Part shown: positions 52,251 to 61,549 of the stretch, in pieces
Layout of the letters: each line of letters opens with the position of its first letter
Position numbering within the stretch: position 1 is the first letter of the stretch
Assembly (NCBI RefSeq): GCF_900116105.1
Contig: NZ_FPAC01000001.1
Location: 1,416,862-1,480,861, forward strand
DNA: 64,000 nucleotides
Direction: 5' to 3'
From: Paenibacillus sp. 453mf
Lineage (GTDB): Bacteria; Bacillota; Bacilli; Paenibacillales; Paenibacillaceae
Program-made: the position numbers and the translations under genes
Notes under the pieces: model-generated
What the model was told of the DNA's origin: nothing
Seen by the model: only the letters and a program-made list of their open reading frames with translations
The model's database searches: none

Positions 52251-52751
52251 ATGATAGATAAGCTTATGATTGTCGCCCATCCGGATGATGAAATCATATT
52301 CGGAGGAGCTGCCCTGATCGCGGAAAAAGGCTGGAAAGTGATATGTGTAACAAACGGTCAACATCAAGTCCGCTCCCGGGAGTTTAAGCAGGTCATGAAA
52401 GATATCGGAGCTGAGTTTGAAATGTGGGACTATAGAGATAGATGGGGAGGCGGTTTTGACCGCAAAGCACTAAAGAAAGACATCCTAAAAGTAATTAGGG
52501 CCAATCCTCAAATAAATATGATTGTTACTCATAACAAAAGGGGGGAATACGGCCACACACAGCATCAAGCTCTGCATGAAGTTGTAAAAGACATTGCACA
52601 GGAGAAGCTATATATTTTTAAGCGTTCTGAACAAAAGCTCGATAAAGAAGTGTTAAAGAAGAAATACAAACTGTTAAAACGATATAAGAGTCAGGACATT
52701 GGCTGGTTGAAAAAATATATTGAATATGAAAGTGTTCGAAAACATCGATAA
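52251..52751 (+). CDS. PIG-L family deacetylase
   Basis: A 166-residue zinc-dependent de-N-acetylase of the PIG-L/LmbE family. The first metal motif is AHPDDE (residues 9-14) and the second is HTQH in YGHTQHQALHE. It is shorter than BshB/MshB (about 230). It lies 18 nt after the glycosyltransferase gene and probably removes an acetyl group from a sugar in the same glycan. Confidence 0.9.
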   Translation: MIDKLMIVAHPDDEIIFGGAALIAEKGWKVICVTNGQHQVRSREFKQVMKDIGAEFEMWDYRDRWGGGFDRKALKKDILKVIRANPQINMIVTHNKRGEYGHTQHQALHEVVKDIAQEKLYIFKRSEQKLDKEVLKKKYKLLKRYKSQDIGWLKKYIEYESVRKHR

Positions 52752-52857
52752 CAAATGCCTTGCCTATCCTTTTTAGATATCTTATGTATCGAGGCTGCTT
52801 ATCGAATGATGAATGATATGCAGCCTGACACGTGCACATTCTATTGTTAATTTGATT

Positions 52858-53613
52858 CTATGACCACTTTAATCTAGTTCTTGGTTTCATACTGTTCGTC
52901 TCAAGTCTGGTTCCGTCATCAGAGAAATAAACGGTTGTTGGCTGTATGAAATCTTCGGTATAAACAATCAATTTACATTGTTTCATATAATCTTCCGTCT
53001 CTTTTTTTTGGGTGTGGGATTGGATATCCGTTCTGCGGATACAAACATAATTTTCTTTTGAAACGCAGTAAACTCTGTACCCGGCTTCATAGCACGCCTT
53101 CAACCATTTGGCATCAGATCCTCCGATTGTATTCTCTGGAAACTTTATATCTTTCCAGACCTTTTTACGAAAGAATAAAGTCCCTCCTTTAACCCTTGAC
53201 CCTTCTACATTTTCTTTCCCTGGGCGATATTCCATGAGTGCTTTTTTCTCTTCAAAATATAGATAAGTGGTATGCTTGCCAACAATCGGCGCTTTTTTGG
53301 CCTTTAGGGCAAGGATTGATTCTTTCATATAATGGGCGCCATAATAGTCATCGTCATCGAATTTGGCTATAAAGGAACCCTTGGCCCGTGCAATAGCCCA
53401 GTTAAGGCATTTACCCAATGTGTATTTTTCCGGCAGCTTGTAGACTCTCACATTTTCATAATTTTTGGCTTTCTCTCTCCATTTTTTGAGGCTCATTTTG
53501 TTGTTATTCAGGATAATAATCATTTCCTTGTTCGGCCATTCCTGCCTTTCATAATTCGAGAAAATGTTGTCCATACACTCAGGTCTCATCGTACATGCAA
53601 TGATGGAAGCCAT
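52858..53613 (-). CDS. Glycosyltransferase family 2
   Basis: A 251-residue GT-A fold glycosyltransferase. The start is SIIACTMRPECMDNIFSNYE, and the metal-binding DxD region is AKFDDDDYYGAHYM. A later VKGGTLFFRKKVWKDIKFPE is typical of small Bacillus spore-glycan GT2 enzymes. It follows the GT4 gene by only 6 nt on the minus strand and is surely cotranscribed with it. Confidence 0.9.
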   Translation of the reverse strand: MASIIACTMRPECMDNIFSNYERQEWPNKEMIIILNNNKMSLKKWREKAKNYENVRVYKLPEKYTLGKCLNWAIARAKGSFIAKFDDDDYYGAHYMKESILALKAKKAPIVGKHTTYLYFEEKKALMEYRPGKENVEGSRVKGGTLFFRKKVWKDIKFPENTIGGSDAKWLKACYEAGYRVYCVSKENYVCIRRTDIQSHTQKKETEDYMKQCKLIVYTEDFIQPTTVYFSDDGTRLETNSMKPRTRLKWS

Positions 53614-53619
53614 ATTAAG

Positions 53620-54633
53620 TTACTCAACTCCTTTATCCAGGCTGTTCCTTCTCGTATTCCATGTTGAGTTCTTCTTAATTTTGTACTCCTTATTTGTTAG
53701 AACTTTTCTGTACAGCTTTAAAAAATTGGTCGCCATCACTTTATCTGAATAACGCTTAATAACATATTGACGGCAAGTTCTTGGTGTAGGAAATTTTCTT
53801 GCGCGGACTTTCCGGGACATTTCATTTACATCATTACATAATAACTGTGGCAAGCCTCTTAGAACCTCAGGAACCGCTCCTGCTTTAAAACCGAGCACTG
53901 GAGTACCGCAGGCCAAAGCTTCGATAAGAACCAGACCAAAGGGTTCATTCCAAGTAGATGTGAATAATACACAGCTAGCCTCGGATAACAATTTCATCTT
54001 CTCTGTGCCGCCTACAGGTCCTACATATCTGATTTTGTCATTTAAGTGAGGCTTGATTTTCTCGTTGAAATATTGCTCATACTTTGGTTTATTGTTAAAT
54101 GTTCCAGCAATAATAAGCTCTTTTCCTGTTTTTTGTGCGACTTCTACAGCTAGGTGAACTCCTTTTTCGCTCATGATTCTTCCTAGAAAAAGCAGATAAC
54201 CCTTTTTCTTTTGCTTATAAGGGTAGTCGCTGACACGTATCCCGTTATGCACGAAGTATCCTTTTTTGTTTTTGTCCCTTATCTTTTTGCTGACGAATAC
54301 GGGGATCTGGGTTCCTTTTGCTTTCTTAGAATGAGAATTTCGAATGGTGGGGATCGGAGGATTGGCTCTTGCTACAATTCCGTAATGATCATGGATAATA
54401 TCAACATCGGAAGGAATATTTTGGATTATAAAATCCAATTGTTCATCCTTATCATCCGTAGGATACTCGAATGTCTTCGTTGCACGGCACTTCGATCCTT
54501 TTTTGGCAAACAGAATGACTTCATGGCCCCTTCGAATTAACTCTTCTGTAAGGTAATGAATATCTCGCTGTGTACCGCCGTAATCTTCGGGGGGGACGGG
54601 CAGGGAATTTGTTGATACTTGAACGATCTTCAA
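53620..54633 (-). CDS. Glycosyltransferase family 4
   Basis: A 337-residue GT-B glycosyltransferase. N-terminal VPPEDYGGTQRDIHYLTEEL resembles the glycogen-synthase-like GT4 entry; the donor site includes LLFLGRIMSEKGVHLAVEVA and the EX7E-type motif FGLVLIEALACGTPVLGF. It is similar in style to spore-associated YtcC/CotSA proteins of Bacillus, which is inference. A perfect sigma-K -10 (CATAAGATA) lies upstream. It heads a two-gene operon with the GT2 gene. Confidence 0.9.
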   Translation of the reverse strand: MKIVQVSTNSLPVPPEDYGGTQRDIHYLTEELIRRGHEVILFAKKGSKCRATKTFEYPTDDKDEQLDFIIQNIPSDVDIIHDHYGIVARANPPIPTIRNSHSKKAKGTQIPVFVSKKIRDKNKKGYFVHNGIRVSDYPYKQKKKGYLLFLGRIMSEKGVHLAVEVAQKTGKELIIAGTFNNKPKYEQYFNEKIKPHLNDKIRYVGPVGGTEKMKLLSEASCVLFTSTWNEPFGLVLIEALACGTPVLGFKAGAVPEVLRGLPQLLCNDVNEMSRKVRARKFPTPRTCRQYVIKRYSDKVMATNFLKLYRKVLTNKEYKIKKNSTWNTRRNSLDKGVE

Positions 54634-54677
54634 AGTATGAAGTTACCTCCTCAAATAACTCAAAATTTTCTTTTCAC

Positions 54678-54686
54678 TATCTTATG
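54678..54686 (-). promoter_or_regulatory. Sigma-K-like -10 element of the GT4/GT2 operon
   Basis: On the minus strand CATAAGATA fits CATAnnnTA exactly and lies 45 bp before the GT4 start codon. The -35 is not convincing. Confidence 0.4.
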
Positions 54687-54704
54687 CGGCTAAATTAGGG
54701 ATGG

Positions 54705-54731
54705 AATGGGCCCCTTATGAGGCCATTTTTA
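54705..54731 (+). terminator. Weak hairpin in the divergent GT4/nucleotidyltransferase region
   Basis: AATGG-G-CC pairs with GGCCATT over an 8-nt loop and is followed by TTTTT. It points towards the nucleotidyltransferase gene but lies before its likely promoter, so its role is unclear. Confidence 0.4.
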
Positions 54732-54788
54732 ATGCGATTATTATGTGCAAGTGGTAGATAGTAATCCAATCCAAATCTACTGTATTTA

Positions 54789-54797
54789 CATAGAGTA
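54789..54797 (+). promoter_or_regulatory. Sigma-K-like -10 element of the nucleotidyltransferase gene
   Basis: CATAGAGTA matches CATAnnnTA exactly, 35 bp before the TTG start codon. The -35 (AATCC) is weak. Confidence 0.4.
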
Positions 54798-54831
54798 TAA
54801 AGAGAAAGTAATAGAGAGGAGAGAAACCATA

Positions 54832-55821
54832 TTGAAGGGATTAATATTATGTGCAGGAAAAGGCTCGCGATTGTATCCCTTCACGATATCTTATCCGAAA
54901 ACCTTGATTCCCGTAGCAAACGTGCCATTGCTTCATGGATGCATCGATAAATTAACGGAGCAAAATATATCTGAAATCGGAATCGTGATTCATCCTTCCC
55001 AGGAGTCTATCATCAAAGAGAGTTTACAAAAAATAAGTCACGAGAATATTAACATTACGTATATCTACCAGCATAAGCCGGAGGGAATTGCAAACGCACT
55101 GCTGCAGGCAAAGGATTTCATCGGTCAGGATTCATTCATTTTGCTGCTGGGAGACAATCTGATCTCCATTTCGTTATCGAAATTAAAAGAGCAGGTCGAA
55201 CTGCAAGGTAATCACGCTGCACTGTTATTAGCAGAAGTAGATAACCCTCAGGATTATGGCATTGCTGAGGTGGTCGGTAAGAAGATCACTATGCTGGAGG
55301 AAAAACCAAAGAAGCCAAGATCCAATCTAGCTGTGCTCGGGGCTTATGTATTCTCTCCTTCTATTTTTATAGCGTCTGAAATGGTCAAGCCTTCGGCCAG
55401 AGGTGAATATGAGATTACGGACGCTATTCAGTGGTTGATTCAAAATGACTATCCGGTGTCCTTCTATAAAGCAGAGATTTCAAATATTGATGTCGGAACA
55501 ATGGACCGTTGGATCGGGGCCAATCGAAAAATGCTAAAAGAGATGCCATCTGAAAATTATATTCATCCTTCCGTTATTCTAAAAAACACGAAAATCATTT
55601 CACCTGTCTCGATTGATCAAGGCAGTATCCTTGAAGATTCAGTCATTGGACCTTATGTCTCCATCGGAGAGGGATCTACAGTTAAGGACTGTGTAATTGA
55701 AGACAGTATTCTCCTTAGCCATGTTCATCTGAATAAACTTTCTCAGCCCATTTTGAAAATGGTGGTTGGGTCCGGCTCTGCAATTGTTGGAACGGAAGAA
55801 AAGGGAGGAGGAGAGGAGTGA
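54832..55821 (+). CDS. Sugar-1-phosphate nucleotidyltransferase (RmlA-long/YtdA-like)
   Basis: A 329-residue enzyme that makes an NDP-sugar. The N-terminal loop GLILCAGKGSRLYPFTISYPK is the nucleotidyltransferase signature, LLLGDNLI carries the metal-binding Asp, and ITMLEEKPKKPRS is typical of glucose-1-phosphate thymidylyltransferase. A C-terminal left-handed beta-helix (KNTKIISPVSIDQGSILED, SVIGPYVSIGEGS) makes it the long form. The TTG at 54832 has GGAGAG upstream. It overlaps the UDP-glucose dehydrogenase gene by 4 nt, so UDP-glucose may be the product. Confidence 0.88.
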   Translation: MKGLILCAGKGSRLYPFTISYPKTLIPVANVPLLHGCIDKLTEQNISEIGIVIHPSQESIIKESLQKISHENINITYIYQHKPEGIANALLQAKDFIGQDSFILLLGDNLISISLSKLKEQVELQGNHAALLLAEVDNPQDYGIAEVVGKKITMLEEKPKKPRSNLAVLGAYVFSPSIFIASEMVKPSARGEYEITDAIQWLIQNDYPVSFYKAEISNIDVGTMDRWIGANRKMLKEMPSENYIHPSVILKNTKIISPVSIDQGSILEDSVIGPYVSIGEGSTVKDCVIEDSILLSHVHLNKLSQPILKMVVGSGSAIVGTEEKGGGEE

Positions 55822-57107
55822 AGATACTTGTTATAGGCACCGGGTATGTCGGTACGACGACAGCTCTGGTGTTTGCTGAGATGGGCTGGAAGGTTACGGG
55901 ATTGGATACGGACAGCCGTAAACTCAATCAATTGAAGCAAGGAATCCTTTATTTCCATGAACCCGGACTGACAGAACTACTTCAAAAGCATAATCAACTT
56001 GGAAATATCAACTTCACCTCTGACAAGAAGGAAGCTATAGAGAATAACGATGTTATTTTTATATGTGTAGGCACTCCTTCTCGGGCGGATGGAAGTGCAG
56101 ATTTGACTTATGTGAAGCAGGTCGCTCAAGATATTGGTCAACATATGAACGGGTATAAACTCATTGTGAACAAGAGTACGGTTCCCGTTGGAACACAGGA
56201 GAAAGTTACGGAGTGGATCACTGAGACTCAACAAGGCTATCCCTTTGATGTTGCTTCCAATCCTGAGTTCTTACGCGAGGGTAAGGCACTAGAAGATTCA
56301 TTAAATCCCGATCGTATTGTAATAGGTACGACAAATGATGCAGCAGCTAAGCAGCTACGAACACTTTATTCTTCTATGAAATGTGAACCCATTGAAACAA
56401 CTCCCCGGACTGCTGAACTTATAAAATATGCTTCAAATGCGTTCCTCGCAACGAAAATTTCCTTTATGAATGAACTTTCCAGATTAAGTGACAAGCTGGG
56501 CGTTAATATCAAGGATGTCGCTGAAGGAATGGGGTACGATACAAGAATTGGAGCCAAGTTCTTGCAGGCAGGGATCGGTTATGGTGGTTCATGCTTTCCG
56601 AAAGATGTAGCGGCATTGGTTCATAAGGCAGAAGAAGAAGGCATGGAGCTGCAGATACTCAAACAGGTGATGAGCGTAAATGAAACACAATATTTATATT
56701 TGCTGGACAAGGCTAAGGCTCAGCTTGGAGACTTTACGGGCAAAAAGGTGGCAGTATTGGGCTTGGCGTTTAAGCCAGATACAGATGACATTCGGGAAGC
56801 ACCTTCTCTGCGGTTAATTCAGCAATTGATGGATCATCATGCTACAGTCCATTTGTTTGATCCGATCGCAAAGCTGCCTGCTGAATCGAAATATGACAAG
56901 GTTAATATTGCACAAGCACCGGAGGACGTCTTTAACGATGCAGATGCTGTATTCATATGTACTGAATGGCCGATATTTAAAGGCATTGATTGGATGATGC
57001 TACACTCGCACATGAAGCAGCCTAATATTTTTGATGGTAGAAATATGCTTGATGCACAAATGATGAAATCATTAGGATATTATTATCAAGGTATTGGCTA
57101 TAAGTAA
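55818..57107 (+). CDS. UDP-glucose 6-dehydrogenase
   Basis: A 429-residue nucleotide-sugar dehydrogenase that oxidises UDP-glucose twice to UDP-glucuronate. The NAD loop is GTGYVGTTTALVFAEMGW, ASNPEFLREG is the substrate-loop hallmark and the catalytic Cys is in GYGGSCFPKD. LGLAFKPDTDDIREAPS begins the UDP-binding C-terminal domain. The GTG start overlaps the preceding gene by 4 nt. It resembles TuaD/YtcA of Bacillus. With the preceding enzyme it supplies uronic acid for the surface glycan. Confidence 0.95.
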   Translation: MKILVIGTGYVGTTTALVFAEMGWKVTGLDTDSRKLNQLKQGILYFHEPGLTELLQKHNQLGNINFTSDKKEAIENNDVIFICVGTPSRADGSADLTYVKQVAQDIGQHMNGYKLIVNKSTVPVGTQEKVTEWITETQQGYPFDVASNPEFLREGKALEDSLNPDRIVIGTTNDAAAKQLRTLYSSMKCEPIETTPRTAELIKYASNAFLATKISFMNELSRLSDKLGVNIKDVAEGMGYDTRIGAKFLQAGIGYGGSCFPKDVAALVHKAEEEGMELQILKQVMSVNETQYLYLLDKAKAQLGDFTGKKVAVLGLAFKPDTDDIREAPSLRLIQQLMDHHATVHLFDPIAKLPAESKYDKVNIAQAPEDVFNDADAVFICTEWPIFKGIDWMMLHSHMKQPNIFDGRNMLDAQMMKSLGYYYQGIGYK

Positions 57108-57158
57108 CACTAGTGATTGATTATGACACAAAATATGATATAAAAGCTTAGGAGCAAG

Positions 57159-57191
57159 AGCCGCCTTTACATAAAAGGCGGCTTTTTTCCG
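57159..57191. terminator. Bidirectional terminator between the glycan cluster and GH43
   Basis: A 10-bp stem AGCCGCCTTT/AAAGGCGGCT with a 5-nt loop and a run of T residues on the plus strand. Confidence 0.88.
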
Positions 57192-57212
57192 TTGTTCTCC
57201 TACAAGTTAATT

Positions 57213-58703
57213 TCATTGGTATTTGCAGCTGAATTGCGTGAACTCCGCAGTAGATCCTTTACCACAAGCATACAAGCCAATGACTACACCTGTAAAACCT
57301 CCAGCGACCTCAGAGGATAGGTATTTTGTTTGAGCTGTTCCGAGTGGAGTCTGCTGGTGTCCGAGCTGAAGGAAGAAACTATAGCGTTCATGGTCAGCTT
57401 GAACCATAAGTGTAGCGCGATTGCTGTCTTCTAAAGGTATCGTCGTTTGAATCGCTTTGATATCCCCGATGTTAAGACGCTCAATGACCTCATAGCCTTG
57501 TTCACTTTGGCGAATTGCGAGGTCGTAACGATGATTCTCATCCATATAAAGTGTGATTCCCGCTTCACCGCTTGTAAGGCTAACATCACAAGAAATGGCT
57601 GCATTAAAATCTCTTTGTCTTAAGCCTACAAAGGTTGGAGATTCTGCTTGATCTAGTGTAACTTCCGTCCCTTTAAGTGTCAGTTTGTCCTTCTCCAGGT
57701 TATAATTCTCGAAGTGAGGATGACGAAGATAGGACCAGTCCAGGCTCCATTCTGTATTCTCAAAGGTATACTCTTTCTTCTCATCCTGTACAACATGCTC
57801 TGGGATACGGTCAGTTTCAAAGCTTGTTAGTGTCGTGCCGTTATGACCTGCTGTAAACCAGCCATCCTCGCCAAAAGTAACTGGAGTCAGGAATACTTCG
57901 CGTCCCAGATGATGATATGGAATCCACTTGCCAATCTGGCGGAAACCAAGGTGGAAGAGCCACCAGCTGCCCTCCTGATCTTGAATCAGATCACCGTGCC
58001 CAACGGCTTGAACTTCGTAACCACCCAGATTGCGGTTCGTTAGTACCGGATTATGAGCATACGGTTCAAAAGGTCCGTGAAGAGAAGAGGAGCGAGCATA
58101 GGTCTCCATATGACCAAATTCAGTTCCACCTTCAGCGGCTAATAAATAATACCAGTCATTAATTTTGTACATATGCGGGCTTTCAAGAAAGCGACCACCC
58201 GTACCTTTCCATATAGGGAGACTAGGAGATAATTTGCGGCCAGTTTCGATATCAATCTCACATTGAAGAATAACACCCGTACCGTCGTCGTCGCTTCCGT
58301 TGCTCATGAAGTAGGCCTTGCCATCCTCAAAGTACAGATCGGGGTCGATACCTCCTTGATCAATGTAGATCGGATCAGACCACTCACCATAAATATCATC
58401 TGTCCAGACATAGAAATTCTGATGGGTCGTATCATTTGTGGTGGTCATATAGAAGCGCCCATTGTTATGCCGTATTGTAGGTGCAAAAACGCCGCCTGAG
58501 CTGTTTACCTTATCCAGCATAATTTGGCTCTTTCTCGTTAATACATGTCCGATTTGCTTCCAATTAATCAAGTCCATACTCTCAAAGAGTGGGACACCCG
58601 GGAAAAACTGAAACGAACTGCATACAAGATAGTAGGTATCATCTACTTTACAGACACTCGGGTCGGGATAAAAGCCTTTGATAATCGGGTTGTTATATTT
58701 CAC
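57213..58703 (-). CDS. GH43 beta-xylosidase/arabinofuranosidase
   Basis: A 496-residue intracellular glycosidase of family GH43 with the C-terminal beta-sandwich (DUF1349/GH43_C2-like) of xylan 1,4-beta-xylosidases. The catalytic base is Asp14 in GFYPDPSV, the pKa modulator is the Asp in GGIDPDLYFEDG and the acid is the Glu in GRFLESPHMYK. There is no signal peptide, so it acts on imported xylo-oligosaccharides. The start is GTG with AGGTG upstream. A cre-like site lies ~35 bp upstream, suggesting carbon catabolite control. Confidence 0.93.
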   Translation of the reverse strand: MKYNNPIIKGFYPDPSVCKVDDTYYLVCSSFQFFPGVPLFESMDLINWKQIGHVLTRKSQIMLDKVNSSGGVFAPTIRHNNGRFYMTTTNDTTHQNFYVWTDDIYGEWSDPIYIDQGGIDPDLYFEDGKAYFMSNGSDDDGTGVILQCEIDIETGRKLSPSLPIWKGTGGRFLESPHMYKINDWYYLLAAEGGTEFGHMETYARSSSLHGPFEPYAHNPVLTNRNLGGYEVQAVGHGDLIQDQEGSWWLFHLGFRQIGKWIPYHHLGREVFLTPVTFGEDGWFTAGHNGTTLTSFETDRIPEHVVQDEKKEYTFENTEWSLDWSYLRHPHFENYNLEKDKLTLKGTEVTLDQAESPTFVGLRQRDFNAAISCDVSLTSGEAGITLYMDENHRYDLAIRQSEQGYEVIERLNIGDIKAIQTTIPLEDSNRATLMVQADHERYSFFLQLGHQQTPLGTAQTKYLSSEVAGGFTGVVIGLYACGKGSTAEFTQFSCKYQ

Positions 58704-58735
58704 AAGTCACCTCTGGTATGTAATTGTATTAGGTT

Positions 58736-58750
58736 AAGAAAGCGCTATCG
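58736..58750. promoter_or_regulatory. cre-like site before GH43
   Basis: AAGAAAGCGCTATCG matches the catabolite-responsive element consensus at all but two positions by eye. Location upstream of a xylan-use gene is sensible. Confidence 0.35.
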
Positions 58751-58923
58751 AAACCGTTTTAGTAATCCGGGTTCATTATATCATCCATTGTTTGTTTGGA
58801 GCAATCCAAAATCTTAGCAGGGTTTGAGTTGGTTCGATAGAAGTATTGAAACGGAGCACCATTCGTTACATCAAGATCTGATTATTTGTTATCGAAAGGC
58901 CGGGCGGCATTTCTGATCGCCGT

Positions 58924-59430
58924 ATGTCACAGGCATTAGGCATGGAAAATGCAGCTTTACGTATTCCTCTTAGCAAAACTCCGGAAGAGGCCGTTGGACA
59001 ACTCCGAAATCGTAGTTTGTCTTACAATGTGATCCATCAAGAACTCACGGGAAAAGGAATGCTTCTCTTCATGACAAGGCCAAGTCAACGAGGAAACAAT
59101 AAAAATCTTCAGGTTGAATACGTCCGAAAAACGATGCTTGGGTGGAAATGGGTATGGGGTGGAAATTTCTCAAACAGTGAAGCTTCTAGTAAGCCGTCTG
59201 CTGTCCATTATATGAGCTTGCCTGAACTGCAAGGTGTTATCACTCCTTTTCCAGTGGTTTTTGGATACATATTAAACCCAGCCATCACGAGAATAACTGT
59301 TGAAACAATGGACGGTGATGCATATGAGGCTAAACTAACTGAAGTAGGTATTGATGAGCAATTGTGGTTTGTGTTGCTACCTTCATCAGTTGACGTGCCA
59401 TATAAAATCAACGCATATGATGAAGCTTGA
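58924..59430 (+). CDS. Unknown protein, possibly 5'-truncated
   Basis: A 168-residue product that I do not recognise. It includes WKWVWGGNFSNSEA and a beta-rich end (TVETMDGDAYEAKLTEVGIDEQLWFVLLP). No ribosome binding site precedes the ATG at 58924, and the frame is open for 14 more codons upstream without a start codon. Similar Bacillota proteins often carry an N-terminal membrane anchor, so loss of the 5' end is likely; this is inference. Confidence 0.55.
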   Translation: MSQALGMENAALRIPLSKTPEEAVGQLRNRSLSYNVIHQELTGKGMLLFMTRPSQRGNNKNLQVEYVRKTMLGWKWVWGGNFSNSEASSKPSAVHYMSLPELQGVITPFPVVFGYILNPAITRITVETMDGDAYEAKLTEVGIDEQLWFVLLPSSVDVPYKINAYDEA

Positions 59431-59535
59431 GAAGTCATAGCGAGCAAGAGTATAGATGACTCTAACGATAGTGGTTTCTTCGATATTGAGAAAACGACAT
59501 CATCTAATTAACTAAATGAAAAGAGGTACTTATAA

Positions 59536-59997
59536 ATGACAACTCTCAATCAGATACCAAGTGTCAAAGCAGCTATGTTGATTAGAAGCTCAATAGATAA
59601 GGTCTTCGAAGCTTTTATCAATCCGGACGTTACGACAAAATTCTGGTTCACCCAGAGTAGTGGAAGATTGGAACAGGGAAGTCATGTCCGTTGGGATTGG
59701 GAAATGTATGGCGTCTCAGATGAAATTCATGTCAAAGAAATGCATGAAAATAAACGGATTCTACTCGAATGGTCAGATCAGACGGAGACGGAATGGCTAT
59801 TTACTTCCTCAGCAGATAACACGACCTATGTCACAATCACAAGCTCGGGATATACAGGTAGCGGGGATGAAATCGTGCAACGAGCCATTGATGATATGGG
59901 CGGCTATACGATAGTACTTTGTGGACTAAAGGCTTACCTCGAGCATAACATCGTCTTGAATCTAGTAGCTGACAAGGCTCCTGATGCGAATGTGTAG
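59536..59997 (+). CDS. SRPBCC/AHSA1 domain protein
   Basis: A 153-residue START-like protein of the AHSA1 (activator of Hsp90 homolog-like) group. Typical parts are IRSSIDKVFEAFINPDVTTKFW, then FTQSSGRLEQGSHVRWDWEM and the C-terminal helix VLCGLKAYLEH. These proteins bind hydrophobic ligands; the ligand is unknown. The start has AAAGAGG upstream. No functional link to its neighbours is apparent. Confidence 0.88.
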   Translation: MTTLNQIPSVKAAMLIRSSIDKVFEAFINPDVTTKFWFTQSSGRLEQGSHVRWDWEMYGVSDEIHVKEMHENKRILLEWSDQTETEWLFTSSADNTTYVTITSSGYTGSGDEIVQRAIDDMGGYTIVLCGLKAYLEHNIVLNLVADKAPDANV

Positions 59998-60142
59998 AAG
60001 AGTTAATAGACGAATTATCTAACTCGCTTTGCACACTAAAATAGAAATTATAGGATTATTTTATTAGTGAATGGAACTTTTTGCCGCTTAAAGCGTTTAA
60101 TCGTCAGGTAGCACGATTATGTACTATTTGGGAGGGCGAAGG

Positions 60143-61549
60143 ATGATTAGCTCTAAAAAGAATCACAGTAATCATAAATACAAAGAAAAGCGAATCAGGC
60201 GAATATTAGCGATCATAGCTGCTGGTGTACTGACTGTTCATGGCGCACACATTCTTCCATCTTCATACGTTAGTGCGGAACAGGCAGATGTATCTGTACG
60301 TTCCTGGTATTCCGGATCTGCAATCAAAGTGCCTGAATTAACGCCTGGTTGGACAATTCAGGTCGATAACTATTTGGAGCAGGATCAGGTTGGATCAGAA
60401 CTTCAGGCTGTTGCTGAAGAAGGGAAAGTGTTTGCATTTTCGGGTAACAAGCTGATTGCTGTTGACGCACAGACAGGGAATCGGTTATGGAGTCACGGTA
60501 ACGGTAAAAATTTGGACCCCATCATCACTTATGACGAAGGGATCATCTATGGTATGACGACAGGTAAGAAGCCTTATGCTGTTAACGCAAAGACGGGAAA
60601 GTTAAAATGGCAGGCTCAATCATCCACCTACGTTGATGCACGGGAATATACGGAAGCATTAATACCAACGTCAGACACGTTATATGCGATTAATGGCAGT
60701 TCTACCTTTGCTTATGATAAATCGACAGGCAAGCTTAAGTGGAAGGCGGGTGAAGGAAAGGCCGAAGGGAATGGCACGACTTATCTTGAAGAAGCCGATG
60801 ACGTTGTTCTTAGAACCTTTTTCGTTCAAGGAGCGCTCACTTCTATTCAGCTAAATGCCTACGACAAGAAGACGGGGAAGCTGTTATGGGAGGATTTTGG
60901 CCAAGGTGATGCACTCAAAATACAAGATGGACTCGTGTACTCGATAGACCATTACTCGCCGATGCTGACTGATTATCAATCTCTGCCCGAACGCAAGTTG
61001 ATCATAAACGCGTTTAATCTGAGAACAGGTGTAAAGAAGGGGAGCCGGGAATACGTTTGGAAGCTGACTGGTGAACCACCCTATAGCTACTATTCAGGCG
61101 GGGCATACCTGACAGGGGACAAGCTGTTCATTGAGCAAGGGGATAAGGTAGCAGAATATAAATTTAACAGCTATAAAGCCGGAGAGCCCCCGCTTCGCAG
61201 CTTTCAACGACCTTATGGTGACAGCTGGGAAATGCTCGGAATTGTGAAGGAACGTCTTATGTTCAAGGATAAATCGGGAAATTTAGCCGGAGTCAAGCTG
61301 GTGAATGGTCAACAGATCGGATGGCAAGGGGACGCGCCCATAGCTCATATCGATGTGTATGGGAATGCCATGTTCATGGCGCAGCGTAACGGAACCGTGC
61401 TCGGTATCCATATGATGACAACGCAGCCGGTCTTCCGAGTCAAGACGGATGCTGATCTGCATGCAGCAACCCTTATGACAAACGGAATGATGATTATACA
61501 GGCAGAAGGCAGGCTGATCGGAGTGAAGGTACCCGCGTCATTGCGATAA
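60143..61549 (+). CDS. Exported PQQ-like beta-propeller protein
   Basis: A 468-residue protein with an N-terminal signal anchor (RIRRILAIIAAGVLTVHGAH). The rest is a beta-propeller of PQQ/BamB-like repeats: AVDAQTGNRLWSHGNG, AVNAKTGKLKWQAQ, AYDKSTGKLKWKAGEG, AYDKKTGKLLWEDFGQ. Such propellers act as scaffolds rather than enzymes. The ATG at 60143 has GGGAGGGCGAAGG upstream; an earlier in-frame ATG lacks one. Location: outer face of the membrane or cell wall. Partner unknown. Confidence 0.87.
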   Translation: MISSKKNHSNHKYKEKRIRRILAIIAAGVLTVHGAHILPSSYVSAEQADVSVRSWYSGSAIKVPELTPGWTIQVDNYLEQDQVGSELQAVAEEGKVFAFSGNKLIAVDAQTGNRLWSHGNGKNLDPIITYDEGIIYGMTTGKKPYAVNAKTGKLKWQAQSSTYVDAREYTEALIPTSDTLYAINGSSTFAYDKSTGKLKWKAGEGKAEGNGTTYLEEADDVVLRTFFVQGALTSIQLNAYDKKTGKLLWEDFGQGDALKIQDGLVYSIDHYSPMLTDYQSLPERKLIINAFNLRTGVKKGSREYVWKLTGEPPYSYYSGGAYLTGDKLFIEQGDKVAEYKFNSYKAGEPPLRSFQRPYGDSWEMLGIVKERLMFKDKSGNLAGVKLVNGQQIGWQGDAPIAHIDVYGNAMFMAQRNGTVLGIHMMTTQPVFRVKTDADLHAATLMTNGMMIIQAEGRLIGVKVPASLR

